Shown: positions 37,759 through 47,082, numbered from the stretch's first letter. The stretch is DNA of 64,000 bases from Halalkalibacter okhensis (GCF_000787375.1 NZ_JRJU01000018.1:1-64000), one strand, 5' to 3'. Notes: generated by a model not told the origin, from the sequence alone. Program-made: numbers and translations.

Positions 37759-39349
37759 TAAAATTCTCCTCTGTTTCATATGGTATCTCAACCAAAATAG
37801 TTGTGCCATTCCCACTAAATGTATCAATCGTTATACGGCCTTTCAGATCGTCTATACTAGCTTTTACAAGAGCTAGACCATAGCCCCGCTCCTCTCCTTT
37901 TGTTGAAAATCCTTTTTCAAACATATTCTCTAAGTCATTCGTTTTAATCCCAGGACCTGTGTCTTTCACTTCTAATGTTAACCGGGATTCCTTAAATGAT
38001 AATACAACGTCAACACTTTTAATGGTACGGTCCTCTACCGCCTCAATTGAATTATTAATCAAGTTACCTAAAATCGTAATGATCTTATGGTTCACATCAA
38101 CAGATTTTGACTTAGGAATGACGTTTTGACTTTTTATTGATAACCTCACTCCACATTCTCTTGCGTAACTTAATTTACCTAACAAAAACCCTGATAATAC
38201 AGCGTCTTGAATATCAGTTACTTGACCAATTTCATGATTCTTATGATCGACTAAATCAAGAATAAACGCCTTCAATTGTTCATATGCACCCATTCGCACC
38301 ATGCCTAAAATAACATGAAGATTATTTTTGACCTCATGGGACTGTGCCCGCAGTGCATCTACATAAAGTTTTACACCTGTTAATTGTTGGGCAAGCTCGT
38401 TAATCTCCGTTTTATCCCTTAGTGTCGAGATCGCACCAATTACTTTATTATCAACAATGAGTGGAACTCGGTTGACTAATATGGAGATATCATTAATTTT
38501 TATCTCTTCCCCAAGTTCTTGTTTTCCTGTTTTTAATACACGTTCTAGACCATTCATTGGCAAATATTCTGTTACATTCATCCCTATTGGTTCAGGCGGT
38601 AACCCTGCCTTCTCAAATAATTTTGAGGCTGATTTATTTACAAGGGCAATTTTCCCCTCTCGATCAACAGCAATAATTCCTTCATGAACCGAATGAAGCA
38701 TCGCATTCCTTTCTTCTAAAATCTTTGCAATTTCAGGAGGCTCTAGACCATATAGCGTTTTCTTTATGTATTTAACAATAAGAAGCGCACCAATTAGTCC
38801 GACCAGTAAGCCTAGAAGGGAACCTAAAATGATATTTCGATGATTTTGATTAATCATTTGTTGAATATGTTCTAATGAAATCCCTACTGCAACCGCACCA
38901 ATTTGTTCATTCCTCTCATTTATCACTGGAGTAAATGTTCGTAAAGAAGTCGTTAGCGTCCCTTCAGAAATGGAGCTATATTCCTCATCTTCAAACACTC
39001 TAGCTTCATCGCCTCCTTCAAATGGAAGCCCGACTAACTCATGATTTGGGTGTGAATACCTGATCCCGTTCATATCCATGACAACAACAAATAGCACATC
39101 AGCTGCTTGCAGAACATCATTAGCATATTGTTGGACCTGTTCTGGCTCTTTTTCATTTAATCCCTTTTGGACAATCTCTGACTGCGCAACAATTCTTGCA
39201 ACGGTGAGAGCTTTTTCTTCTTCATATCGTATACTATTATCATTTATCGATCGACTAACTAAAAGATCAGTAAATAATAAGGATAGAAGGACAACTATAC
39301 ATACGAGCCAAAGAATAATCGTGCGCATTTTAAACTTTTTTATGAACAA
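37751..39349 (-). CDS. MalK/CitA-type sensor histidine kinase
   Basis: 532 residues. Helices near 9-27 and 175-195 flank an extracellular sensor with VVMDMNGIRYSHPNHELVGLPFEGGDE, the same carboxylate signature as the kinase at 29376. A PAS domain (about 215-325), the His block LRAQSHEVKNNLHVILGMV and the ATPase motifs GNLINNSIEAVED and DTGPGI follow. Starts at TTG (GGAG seven bases upstream). B. subtilis MalK (YufL) occupies the same position relative to maeN. Confidence 0.92.
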   Translation of the reverse strand: MFIKKFKMRTIILWLVCIVVLLSLLFTDLLVSRSINDNSIRYEEEKALTVARIVAQSEIVQKGLNEKEPEQVQQYANDVLQAADVLFVVVMDMNGIRYSHPNHELVGLPFEGGDEARVFEDEEYSSISEGTLTTSLRTFTPVINERNEQIGAVAVGISLEHIQQMINQNHRNIILGSLLGLLVGLIGALLIVKYIKKTLYGLEPPEIAKILEERNAMLHSVHEGIIAVDREGKIALVNKSASKLFEKAGLPPEPIGMNVTEYLPMNGLERVLKTGKQELGEEIKINDISILVNRVPLIVDNKVIGAISTLRDKTEINELAQQLTGVKLYVDALRAQSHEVKNNLHVILGMVRMGAYEQLKAFILDLVDHKNHEIGQVTDIQDAVLSGFLLGKLSYARECGVRLSIKSQNVIPKSKSVDVNHKIITILGNLINNSIEAVEDRTIKSVDVVLSFKESRLTLEVKDTGPGIKTNDLENMFEKGFSTKGEERGYGLALVKASIDDLKGRITIDTFSGNGTTILVEIPYETEENFID

Positions 39350-39425
39350 GGACTCTCTCCTTTCACACGTTTATATACAGCTAATGATATACAATGTCTT
39401 TGTTTTACTCAATGGACAAAAATAA

Positions 39426-39470
39426 ACCAAAAGCCATACCGCATATGCTTGGTATGACTTTTGGTTTAAA
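39426..39470. terminator. Bidirectional terminator after the glutaredoxin-like gene
   Basis: AAACCAAAAG-CATACC pairs with GGTATG-CTTTTGGTTT around a ten-base loop. On the minus strand it is followed by ATTTTTG. Confidence 0.8.
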
Positions 39471-39473
39471 TCT

Positions 39474-39713
39474 TCAACCTTTGATGCTCATGATAAGCTG
39501 TTCAAGTTCCGGAGTAAACCCTTTAATTGCTTGTTCACCAACGACTGTAACCGGAACACCCATAAATCCAAATTTCTCTACTTCTTTTTGATATTCTTCA
39601 CTAGCCATAACGTCTCTTACTTCAAAAGAAACACCTTTGTCTTGTAACATTTGTTTTACATAATTGCACTCAACACACCCGTCTGTTGAATAGACAATGA
39701 CTTGCTTACTCAT
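39474..39713 (-). CDS. Glutaredoxin/NrdH-like thiol redox protein
   Basis: 79 residues with a thioredoxin fold: VIVYSTDGCVECNYVKQML at the start with a C-V-E-C active site, and the cis-Pro loop GVPVTVVG near 53-60. NrdH and YruB-like glutaredoxins have this length and layout. It overlaps ytxJ by four bases, so they are cotranslated. It probably reduces a disulfide or mixed bacillithiol disulfide; the partner is unknown. Confidence 0.85.
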   Translation of the reverse strand: MSKQVIVYSTDGCVECNYVKQMLQDKGVSFEVRDVMASEEYQKEVEKFGFMGVPVTVVGEQAIKGFTPELEQLIMSIKG

Positions 39714-40033
39714 TCAGCGAAAGCCTCCTTAATTGCTCCTTTTGTAATCTTCCAATGGGATGTGTTCCAACGAACTTTTCCATCTTCAACTAAAAATATT
39801 TGTGGTGATTCATGTTTTATGCCAAAGTCTTCAGCCACTTGATTCGAAACTGGACGATCTTCAATTACATGGACAATCGCAGCAGACGCATTCGCCTCTT
39901 CCACAAACGCTAGCACTTCTTCATTCGCCTTTGCACTGATTGGACATGTTGTACTATGCTTAAAAAGCAAGTGCTTTCCAGGTTGTTGAATAAATTGATT
40001 CATTTCTTCAATACTTGTTAATTGTTTCATCAT
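39710..40033 (-). CDS. ytxJ: Bacilliredoxin-type protein YtxJ (BrxC-like)
   Basis: 107-residue thioredoxin-fold protein with LLFKHSTTCPISAKANEEV; the single active-site Cys in TCPIS is characteristic of YtxJ/BrxC, a monothiol bacilliredoxin acting on bacillithiol-mixed disulfides. IKHESPQIFLVEDGKVRWNTSHWKIT carries the cis-Pro. Its gene lies directly upstream of the glutaredoxin-like gene. The B. subtilis homologue belongs to the bacillithiol network. Confidence 0.9.
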   Translation of the reverse strand: MMKQLTSIEEMNQFIQQPGKHLLFKHSTTCPISAKANEEVLAFVEEANASAAIVHVIEDRPVSNQVAEDFGIKHESPQIFLVEDGKVRWNTSHWKITKGAIKEAFAE

Positions 40034-40340
40034 GGCTTACCTACCACCCTTTTTTAGTTCTTTTGCCATTACATTACCACATGCAAAGACGTATGACTAT
40101 AAAAAAGCTTACTCGATGAGCTTAACAAAGTTAGCACCTTTAATGTAATCTAAGATGTTAGCAATGAATGTTTCTATTGTGCCTGCGTTTACGTGTTTCA
40201 ATCCATTACATGTTTATCATTCCTCAATTGTTCTCTTTTAGTGCAAACACCTATTTCACACCAAAGATACATTATGTAAGTACCTTCTATTTAACTGGGC
40301 ATATGATAAGTTTGATAACACATTGAAAGGATTGAACAAA
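40034..40340. other. Spacer upstream of the ferritin-like/cupin gene
   Basis: About 300 bp without a gene. It includes the divergent promoters of ytxJ and the two-domain gene. No convincing operator or repeat was seen. Confidence 0.4.
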
Positions 40341-41252
40341 ATGTATCAAATGCCTAAAAATTCTCCTCATCCAATTTTTGATTACAAGAACCATCCTACT
40401 CGTTCCTCAAGCTATCTTGTAAGAAATGGACAGGATCAACATATAGAAACGATTCTGTCAGGAGTGAAACGACAAGCTTCAGCTATTGACCTTTATAGAC
40501 GGCTAGCAAATACAGCGCCCAATCAAAAACATAAAACGGATCTTCTTCAAACGTTAGAGTCAAAAAAAGCCCAGTTGAAACACTTTACTCAATTTTATGG
40601 TAATCTTACTGGCAGACATCCTGAGTACCAAATTGACAAACTTCCCTTTCAACACTATAAAGAAGGCCTCCAATTGGCCTATAACTTAGAAGTGGAGGGA
40701 TGTAATGACTATCAGATAAACTACTGGCACCGAAACGATCCATATATTCAAAATGTATTATTGTGGGCTCTACAAAGCGATCAAGAGAATGCTTCTAGAT
40801 TACTCTCTTTATACGAAGAAGAGGAGAACTATCGTTTAACCGATTATGGACCAGAGCCATTCGTCGTTAATATTGAAGAGGCGACAAAGGAAAACTCCAC
40901 ATTCAGAACCGCTATATGGACAGGAGAACATTTGCAAGTGACGTTAATGAGTATTGAGGTAGGTGAAGATATTGGATTAGAAAGACACCCACATGTAGAT
41001 CAATTCCTCCGTATAGAAGACGGGCAAGGGCTAGTACAGATGGGGCCAAGCCAAGATCAACTTGATTTCCAAACAGAAGCTTTCGATGACTTCGCTATTA
41101 TGATCCCTGCTGGAACTTGGCATAATGTCACTAACATAGGGAATAAGCCACTTAAACTCTACTCCATTTACGCCCCTCCCGAGCATCCACATGGAACTGT
41201 CCATGAAACAAAAGCTATTGCTATGGCTGCTGAAGAGGACCATCATCATTAA
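40341..41252 (+). CDS. Two-domain protein: ferritin-like helices plus C-terminal cupin
   Basis: 303 residues. Residues about 30-165 are helical with regularly spaced acidic and His residues (HIETILSGVKRQASAIDLYRRLAN, LEVEGCNDYQINYWHR), resembling a ferritin-like four-helix bundle. From about 185 a cupin follows, with GLERHPHVDQFLRIEDGQG and IPAGTWHNVTNIG giving the metal His/Glu set, and the tail EHPHGTVHETKAIA typical of a mannose-6-phosphate-isomerase-like cupin group. The start chosen is ATG 40341 with AAAGGA nine bases upstream. Both halves could bind metal. The function is unknown. The C-terminus ends in a His run. Confidence 0.75.
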   Translation: MYQMPKNSPHPIFDYKNHPTRSSSYLVRNGQDQHIETILSGVKRQASAIDLYRRLANTAPNQKHKTDLLQTLESKKAQLKHFTQFYGNLTGRHPEYQIDKLPFQHYKEGLQLAYNLEVEGCNDYQINYWHRNDPYIQNVLLWALQSDQENASRLLSLYEEEENYRLTDYGPEPFVVNIEEATKENSTFRTAIWTGEHLQVTLMSIEVGEDIGLERHPHVDQFLRIEDGQGLVQMGPSQDQLDFQTEAFDDFAIMIPAGTWHNVTNIGNKPLKLYSIYAPPEHPHGTVHETKAIAMAAEEDHHH

Positions 41253-41284
41253 TCAGGCTCTTGTAACGAGTTTTTTCATCACAT

Positions 41285-41325
41285 AAGGGGGTGTTAGATA
41301 GGTTTTCGTGCCAATCCCCCTTTTT
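41285..41325 (+). terminator. Terminator of the ferritin-like/cupin gene
   Basis: AAGGGGG / CCCCCTTTTTT with a loop of about 24 bases, followed by TATTTTTTT. Lies 33 bp after the stop at 41252. Confidence 0.8.
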
Positions 41326-41388
41326 TATTTTTTTGTTATTTGTCAATAAACTTCTCACTCCATATCCCCTAAAAGGATAAGTTGCATG

Positions 41389-41748
41389 TTAATTTACAAG
41401 ATATAAATAGTAAAAAGCAAACAAAATTAAAATAAATACCACCACTGAAGTCATGAAAACAATAAATTTAAATGACGAATGAAATGTCTGAGTATTAATC
41501 GATTTACGGTTTCGAAAATAAATATACGTTGCAAGAGCAATCGTTAAAAGTCCCAATAACAAAGAAAATAAACTCAGAAACATTGCTAGGGTATGATCTA
41601 AATATTCATTGATCGGCGTATTAAAATGTAAGGTTGTTGCCAAAAATCCCACACCAATAATAGCAATTGCCGTTCTAATCCATGCTAGATAGGTTCTTTC
41701 ATTTGCTAAGTGTTGTTGTATATATTTCGATTCATCTGTCTGTTTCAT
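41389..41748 (-). CDS. YidH-like DUF202 membrane protein
   Basis: 119-residue three-helix protein. The N-terminal LANERTYLAWIRTAIAIIGVGFLATTL is the DUF202 signature; two further helices follow (near 45-72 and 92-118). Such proteins are inner-membrane and of unknown role. Single-gene unit with a GGGGGCGAG ribosome site. Confidence 0.85.
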   Translation of the reverse strand: MKQTDESKYIQQHLANERTYLAWIRTAIAIIGVGFLATTLHFNTPINEYLDHTLAMFLSLFSLLLGLLTIALATYIYFRNRKSINTQTFHSSFKFIVFMTSVVVFILILFAFYYLYLVN

Positions 41749-42091
41749 TTACTCGCCCCCTTTCACATCGCGTTACACCATTATCTTCAGTATCTACCTT
41801 TGCGATATGTCCATACGCCACCAATGGTTGCAAAGAGTACTTTAATAACACTAATTCAAGAAACCTAAGTACGTCGCATTAGTTGTTTCCGCCATTACTT
41901 CTCCATCTAAGAAGTGGTCAGCATCATAATGTGTATACTATACGAGCTAACATACATACTATTCACATACTTTTTTAACAATTACATACAAGGTCAGATC
42001 TATTCAACGTAGATTGGTGATAATATAATAGCCTTTAGAACAATATACAGAGACGAAGAGGCCTTTATACTCAACTAACCGGAGGAGAACA
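41749..42091. other. Spacer between the DUF202 and small unknown genes
   Basis: A 343-bp gene-free stretch with divergent promoters implied but no clear hexamer pair, operator or hairpin. Confidence 0.35.
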
Positions 42092-42433
42092 TTGAGAGCT
42101 ACTATTTATTTTGACTTTATTGACGATAGTGAAAAACCCATTTGGTATGTATTAGAATTTGAAGATTACTTAACATGGGATCAGACCATTTATTTTAGGC
42201 CGATGGGACCTTTTGAGAAGAAGGATTCACACGATTTTGATGAAAATAACGCTGGTGCTACCGTATTAATTGATGATTTAAAACAATCGTTATTTCAAGA
42301 GGGCCATTTGGGTATTAACCTGCCTAGCATCAGAGATCGGTTAGAAAGGGAAGGTTTTTATACTGATCAAATCAAGTCATTGGTCATGCAAGTAGGGGAT
42401 ATTGAAGAAGTGATGCAATTAGAGTCGTATTAG
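42092..42433 (+). CDS. Conserved-looking hypothetical protein
   Basis: 113 residues, acidic, no signal peptide or membrane helix: begins [34 protein letters not shown] and ends [14 protein letters not shown] is the start, with GGAGGAG six bases before it, so translation is well supported. No family is recognised. Monocistronic between a spacer and a decayed permease remnant. Confidence 0.6.
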   Translation: MRATIYFDFIDDSEKPIWYVLEFEDYLTWDQTIYFRPMGPFEKKDSHDFDENNAGATVLIDDLKQSLFQEGHLGINLPSIRDRLEREGFYTDQIKSLVMQVGDIEEVMQLESY

Positions 42434-42452
42434 GAGAGTTGTTACTACTTAT

Positions 42453-42593
42453 GGTTAACCGGATTGTTGGTGGCATCGCAAAAATAACCGATGCAAACAC
42501 TCCAGGTACAACTCCAATGTTAAAGAAAAAGATAGCTGGAATTAGGTAAACGAATGCGGGCATCGTCTGCATTAGCTCCAGTATCGGTCCCAT
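42453..42593 (-). pseudogene. Remnant of a glycine betaine ABC permease (opuAB/proW-like)
   Basis: About 47 codons read [21 protein letters not shown] and [17 protein letters not shown], the central block of OpuAB/ProW permeases. A TAA lies just upstream of the ATG and homology stops abruptly after IRLT. The rest of the permease and its ATPase/receptor partners are absent. A real gene of this family has about 280 codons, so this is a fragment. Confidence 0.75.
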
Positions 42594-42682
42594 TTAAAAG
42601 TACATATTTCTCTTCAAAGAATCTTTAGTCAAGTAAATGTGCACAAAGACGATATGATACTTACAATTTCATGTTGTGTATG

Positions 42683-42783
42683 CTAAACTATTCATGTCCT
42701 TCACAGGGCATACCACCTTCTTTGGTGAGATAAAGCGGTCGGGAAATCAACTTTATCCTACCATGAAGTGAGGTTTTTTTATT
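42683..42783 (+). ncRNA. Candidate structured RNA or attenuator-like hairpin
   Basis: A long imperfect stem: CTTC..TGGTGAG and GATAAAG on the 5' side pair with CTTTATC, ACCA and GAAG on the 3' side, with a 15-base loop, followed by GAGGTTTTTTT. A small CACC/GGTG hairpin can compete with it. The T-run points to plus-strand transcription, yet the next plus-strand gene is far away. It may be just the terminator of the unknown gene at 42092, or an RNA leader left without its gene. Confidence 0.4.
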
Positions 42784-42847
42784 ACCACGCTAGAAACTCT
42801 TTTGCCCCCCCGCATAGCCAGGGTTTTTCTAAACTATAAAACAAAGC

Positions 42848-42889
42848 AGCGGCCTATTCTCGATAGTATATCGGGAATAGGCCGCTGCA
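42848..42889. terminator. Strong bidirectional terminator after glcF
   Basis: GCAGCGGCCTATTC / GAATAGGCCGCTGC, a perfect 14-bp GC-rich stem, flanked by T-rich sequence on both sides (ATTTTTC on plus, TTTGTTTTATAG on minus). It closes the eleven-gene operon ending at 42946. Confidence 0.9.
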
Positions 42890-42945
42890 TTTTTCTTCAT
42901 GTTGATAGAGCTAAAGTATTTTTATTCCTTCATCTAATTCTGATA

Positions 42946-44235
42946 CTATTCACTTGCTTCCATTAATAAATCGACTAAATGAACAACCCTAACGCGCCCT
43001 TCAAGCTTTTCTCGTTTAATTCCCATTTTCATTTGAAGAAGGCAACCTGGATTCGTAGTTACGATTGTTGTCGCTTGTGTAGGTTTAAACTTTTCCATCT
43101 TGGAATCTAATATCTCCATTGACTCTTGATAATTAACGATATTATAGATACCCGCAGAACCACAACAGCCATTATAGTCTTTCATTTCTTTATATCGAAT
43201 TCCAGGTATACTGTTTAATAATTTAAGAGGTTCATCATGTACCTTTTGCACATTGGATAGGTGACATGATGGCTGGTAAGTAACGATATCCTTAACTGAT
43301 TTAGTTAAAGTCAATCCATCTAACTCATAAAGTACTTCGCTAATATCTTTGGATTGATTGACAAAACGCTTAGCCCTTCCACTCCACTCTGGATCATTTT
43401 CGAATAAGTGGTCATACTCTTTCAACATAGCTCCACAACCACCAGCATTATTAATCACGTAATCAATTTCTTCTTTTTCAAAAACCTCTATATTTTTCCT
43501 CGCTAAGTTTTTAGCAACAGATACATCACCAGCATGAGAATGTAATGCCCCACAGCAAGTCTGCTTTTCAGGGATAACAACCTCAGCTCCCGATTTCTTT
43601 AATAGATTAATGGTATTTTGATTTGTCTCATAAAACATTGTATCCATAATACAGCCGGTAAACAAAGCGACTTTTATTCTCTTTTTCCCTTCTGCTTTTA
43701 CGACAACTTTACGTTTCTGCCGTTGATTAGGTGACGTAATTTTAGGCATAATCGCTTCAAATTTTCCTAAATTAAGCGGTGCAATTTTGAGGATTTTTAT
43801 ATTCTGTACAATATTCTGAAAACCAGAAACCTGATAAAACCACATCAGGTTGCCTAATAAGTTCATTCTTGAGGGATTCGGAAACAAATCATTGAATATA
43901 AAGTTTTTTGCTACCCTTTTCGAAAATGACAATTGCTGGTTATCGGAAAGAACCTCTTTGGCGCCCTCCAGTATTCTTCCATATTCCACCCCGGTTGGGC
44001 ATACTACTTGACAGGCTCTACACCCTAGACATTTATCAATTGGATCACGAATTTCTTCTAAATTTAATTTTCCTTCCGCAGCCATTTTGACAAGATTAAT
44101 TCTGCCCCTTGGGGAATGCGTTTCCTTTCGCATCGTTTCATACGTGGGACATGCTGGTAAACAGTAGCCACATTGGACACAGTCAAAAGTATACTCATAC
44201 CCTATTTTTTTCTGTAATTCGTTTAAGTTAGTCAT
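42946..44235 (-). CDS. glcF: Glycolate oxidase iron-sulfur subunit (GlcF-like)
   Basis: 429 residues. Two 4Fe-4S sites near the N-terminus: CVQCGYCLPACPTY (about 20-33) and CLGCRACQVVCPTG (about 69-82). Two CCG domains follow, with CCGALHSHAGD and CCGSAGIYN. It passes electrons from the flavin subunit GlcD to the quinone pool at the membrane. It overlaps glcD by eight bases (ATGACTAA), so the two are coupled. Last gene of the operon. Confidence 0.92.
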   Translation of the reverse strand: MTNLNELQKKIGYEYTFDCVQCGYCLPACPTYETMRKETHSPRGRINLVKMAAEGKLNLEEIRDPIDKCLGCRACQVVCPTGVEYGRILEGAKEVLSDNQQLSFSKRVAKNFIFNDLFPNPSRMNLLGNLMWFYQVSGFQNIVQNIKILKIAPLNLGKFEAIMPKITSPNQRQKRKVVVKAEGKKRIKVALFTGCIMDTMFYETNQNTINLLKKSGAEVVIPEKQTCCGALHSHAGDVSVAKNLARKNIEVFEKEEIDYVINNAGGCGAMLKEYDHLFENDPEWSGRAKRFVNQSKDISEVLYELDGLTLTKSVKDIVTYQPSCHLSNVQKVHDEPLKLLNSIPGIRYKEMKDYNGCCGSAGIYNIVNYQESMEILDSKMEKFKPTQATTIVTTNPGCLLQMKMGIKREKLEGRVRVVHLVDLLMEASE

Positions 44236-45640
44236 CTGTTAAAACCAACTTTGAGACCCCTGGGGTAGGAAATATCTTCTTTGGGTTCATAATATTATTG
44301 GGATCCCATGCCTCTTTGACCCGTTTCATCATTTCTAAACCATCGATTCCTAACTCTTTTTCCATATAAGGGGCTTTCATTGTTCCAATCCCATGCTCAC
44401 CAGATAACGTGCCCCCAAGTTCAATAGCTGCTTCAAAGATTTCAGTAACCGCATCTTCTACACGTCTCATTTCTTCTTGGTCTCTTTTGTCAGCAAGGAT
44501 ATTTGGATGGAGGTTCCCGTCACCAGCGTGACCAAAAACAACAAGGTCAATAGCATATTTTTCTCGAATTTCGATAAGTCGTTCAAACATTCGAGGAATC
44601 TGGCTCCTTGGAACAGTTGCATCTTCAGAGATTTTAGTCGGTTTTATCTTTGTAATTGCTGGAGAAACCAGTTTCCGTGCCTCCCATAACTTTCCTCTTT
44701 CTTCTTCAGTAGTGGCCACTTTCACTGTACGAGCATGTAATTGTTTACAAATCGTAGCAACTTCTTTAATTTCATCTTCAATTGCTACAGGATGACCGTC
44801 CAATTCAATTAAAACAATGGCCGCGGCATCTGTTGGATAGCCACTTGGTTTGAAATTTTCAACAGCTTGAATACATGACTGATCCATAATCTCCATAGCT
44901 GCGGGAAGAATACCTGATGACAATATAGTGGAAATGGAAGCGCCTGAATCAACAAGTTGATCAAAAACTGCCATTAGGGATACACTCTTCTTTGGTTTTG
45001 GGATTAAACGCAAAGTTATTTCCGTAACAATCCCTAATGTCCCTTCTGAACCTACAATTAATTTTGTTAGATTATAACCTGTTACATTTTTAATTGTCTG
45101 CCCACCAGTACGAATTAGTTTTCCTTCTGGTGTGACAACTTCCAATCCTATTACATAATCACCTGTGATTCCGTATTTTAAGCCACGAGGTCCCCCTGAA
45201 TTTTCCGCTACATTTCCACCTATTGTTGAAACGTGAGCACTACTAGGATCTGGAGGATAAAAGTAACCTTTTTCTAATGCAGCCTTTTGGATTGAAGCCG
45301 TTATCACTCCTGGAGAAACGATAGCTATTAAATTTTCAGAGTCAATTTCAAGCTTTTGATCCATTTTCACCATGTCAATGACGATTCCACCATCAACTGG
45401 AAGAGGGCCTCCACTTAAACATGTCGCTTGCCCTCTTGGATATATTGGAACTAGATATTGATTGGCAAGTTTTACAATATCTATAACTTCATCACTATTG
45501 ATTGGTTGGACGACGCGTTCGGGTAAATAGTACCCAAATGATCCGTCAAAAGCATAACTATGAAGGTCTGCTTCTTTTGATAATATTCTTTTCTGATCTG
45601 TAATGATGTTGTCTAGTGCCTTCTTCCAATCTTTTGACAT
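44228..45640 (-). CDS. glcD: FAD-linked 2-hydroxyacid oxidase (GlcD-like)
   Basis: 470-residue PCMH-type flavoprotein. YPRGQATCLSGGPLPVDGGIVIDM and PPDPSSAHVSTIGGNVAENSGGP bind FAD; FGHAGDGNLHPNIL and ELGGTLSGEHGIGTMK are the C-terminal cap signature with catalytic His residues. GlcD oxidises glycolate or D-lactate; near relatives act on D-2-hydroxyglutarate. The absence of a separate glcE argues that the pair forms a D-2-hydroxyacid oxidase of the two-subunit type. AAGGATG stands before the ATG. Confidence 0.9.
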   Translation of the reverse strand: MSKDWKKALDNIITDQKRILSKEADLHSYAFDGSFGYYLPERVVQPINSDEVIDIVKLANQYLVPIYPRGQATCLSGGPLPVDGGIVIDMVKMDQKLEIDSENLIAIVSPGVITASIQKAALEKGYFYPPDPSSAHVSTIGGNVAENSGGPRGLKYGITGDYVIGLEVVTPEGKLIRTGGQTIKNVTGYNLTKLIVGSEGTLGIVTEITLRLIPKPKKSVSLMAVFDQLVDSGASISTILSSGILPAAMEIMDQSCIQAVENFKPSGYPTDAAAIVLIELDGHPVAIEDEIKEVATICKQLHARTVKVATTEEERGKLWEARKLVSPAITKIKPTKISEDATVPRSQIPRMFERLIEIREKYAIDLVVFGHAGDGNLHPNILADKRDQEEMRRVEDAVTEIFEAAIELGGTLSGEHGIGTMKAPYMEKELGIDGLEMMKRVKEAWDPNNIMNPKKIFPTPGVSKLVLTDD

Positions 45641-45657
45641 AACATTACATCCTTCCG

Positions 45658-47082
45658 TTATCCAATATTAATGGATACAAACTTCTCTTCTAAATAATCT
45701 TTAATTCCGTATTTTCCACCCTCACGTCCATTCCCACTTTGCTTAACCCCACCAAATGGAGCTTGAGCTGTTGTAGGGATCGGATCATTAATACCAACAA
45801 TACCGTACTCTAATCCTTCGATTACCTTAAATGCCCGGCTCAAATCATTCGTAAAACAATAAGAGGCCAATCCGTATTCTGGATGGTTCGCTTTTTCAAT
45901 AGCTTCTTCTACTGTCTTAAACGTAAAGATTGGTGCTACCGGCCCAAATGTTTCTTCTATGGCGATTTTCATATTATCATTTGCAAAATTTATCACAGTT
46001 GGCTCATAAAAATTTCCTTTTCCTTGGATACTTACTCTTTTCCCTCCACAAAGAATCTCTCCTCCATGTTTGAGAGCATCTTCAATATGTTCTTCTACCT
46101 TGTTAATCCCTTTTTCATCAATTAACGGACCAATTTCTACACCAGCTTCGAGCCCATTTCCAATTTTTAATTTAGATACTTTCTCAGCTAATTTTTTACC
46201 AAACTCCTCAGAAATGGTCTCTTGAACATAAATTCGGTTCGTACAAATACACGTTTGACCAGCATTACGGAATTTACTTGCAATCACCCCATCAATGGCC
46301 AAATCGAGGTTTGCATCCTCAAAAATAATAAACGGAGCATGACCTCCAAGTTCCATCGAAACCTTTTTCACTGTATCCGCAGAATCCCTTATCAGTTTCT
46401 TCCCAACTTCAGTAGAACCTGTAAATGTGATTTTTCTAACCTTTGAGTTTTTTGTCATCTCCCCAGCAATTTCTGTAGCTGATCCACTTACTAGATTTAT
46501 TACTCCTTTTGGTAAGCCAAGTTTATCAAAAGCCTCAATAACTTTAAGTGCTGATAAAGGGGTAGCTGATGCTGGCTTTAGAACAACCGTACAACCTGCA
46601 GCAAGAGCTGGAGCAATTTTTCGAGTAAGCATAGCGACAGGGAAATTCCATGGAGTTATAGCTGCAACTACTCCGACTGGCTCCTGGATAACCATAAGGT
46701 GTTTATTCTTAGCAGATGCCGGAATGGTATCTCCATAAATTCTCTTTCCTTCCTCTGCATACCAATCTAAATAGTCAATAGCAAGGTTTACTTCTCCTTT
46801 GGCTTCCGTAAAGGGCTTCCCCATTTCAGTCGTAACCGTACGTGCTAGTGCATCGGCATGCTCTCGTAAATAATCAGCAGCTCTTTTTAAGAAGTCCGAA
46901 CGCTCTTTAGCAGGCCTTTTTTTCCATGCAGCAAAAGCTTGATCCGCAGCATCAATCGCACTTTCTACATCTTTTGCCCCAGCAGATGCTACTTCCTCGA
47001 TAACTTCTCCCGTCGCTGGATTTTTTACAATTAATGATTTTCCTGAAATTGAATTAGTCCATTCGCCATTAATATATAACAT
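45658..47082 (-). CDS. gabD: Succinate/glutarate semialdehyde dehydrogenase family protein
   Basis: 474-residue aldehyde dehydrogenase. ITPWNFPVAMLTRKIAPALAAGC, FTGSTEVGKKL, MELGGHAPFIIFEDAN (general-base Glu), NAGQTCICTNRIYVQ with the catalytic Cys, and EETFGPVAPIF follow the GabD pattern, including the second Cys two residues on (CIC) usual in succinate semialdehyde dehydrogenases. It would oxidise the aldehyde formed by the neighbouring transaminase. The substrate (C4 or C5 semialdehyde) is not fixed by sequence. Confidence 0.88.
   Translation of the reverse strand: MLYINGEWTNSISGKSLIVKNPATGEVIEEVASAGAKDVESAIDAADQAFAAWKKRPAKERSDFLKRAADYLREHADALARTVTTEMGKPFTEAKGEVNLAIDYLDWYAEEGKRIYGDTIPASAKNKHLMVIQEPVGVVAAITPWNFPVAMLTRKIAPALAAGCTVVLKPASATPLSALKVIEAFDKLGLPKGVINLVSGSATEIAGEMTKNSKVRKITFTGSTEVGKKLIRDSADTVKKVSMELGGHAPFIIFEDANLDLAIDGVIASKFRNAGQTCICTNRIYVQETISEEFGKKLAEKVSKLKIGNGLEAGVEIGPLIDEKGINKVEEHIEDALKHGGEILCGGKRVSIQGKGNFYEPTVINFANDNMKIAIEETFGPVAPIFTFKTVEEAIEKANHPEYGLASYCFTNDLSRAFKVIEGLEYGIVGINDPIPTTAQAPFGGVKQSGNGREGGKYGIKDYLEEKFVSINIG

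Noticed and set aside
42384-42593. Frame of 69 codons as a functional small membrane protein
   Set aside because: It contains only the middle of a betaine permease and then unrelated sequence; no gene of this size exists in the family.
42683-42783. Known riboswitch class
   Set aside because: I compared it mentally with preQ1, fluoride, ZTP, FMN, guanidine and yybP-ykoY consensus motifs and found no match.
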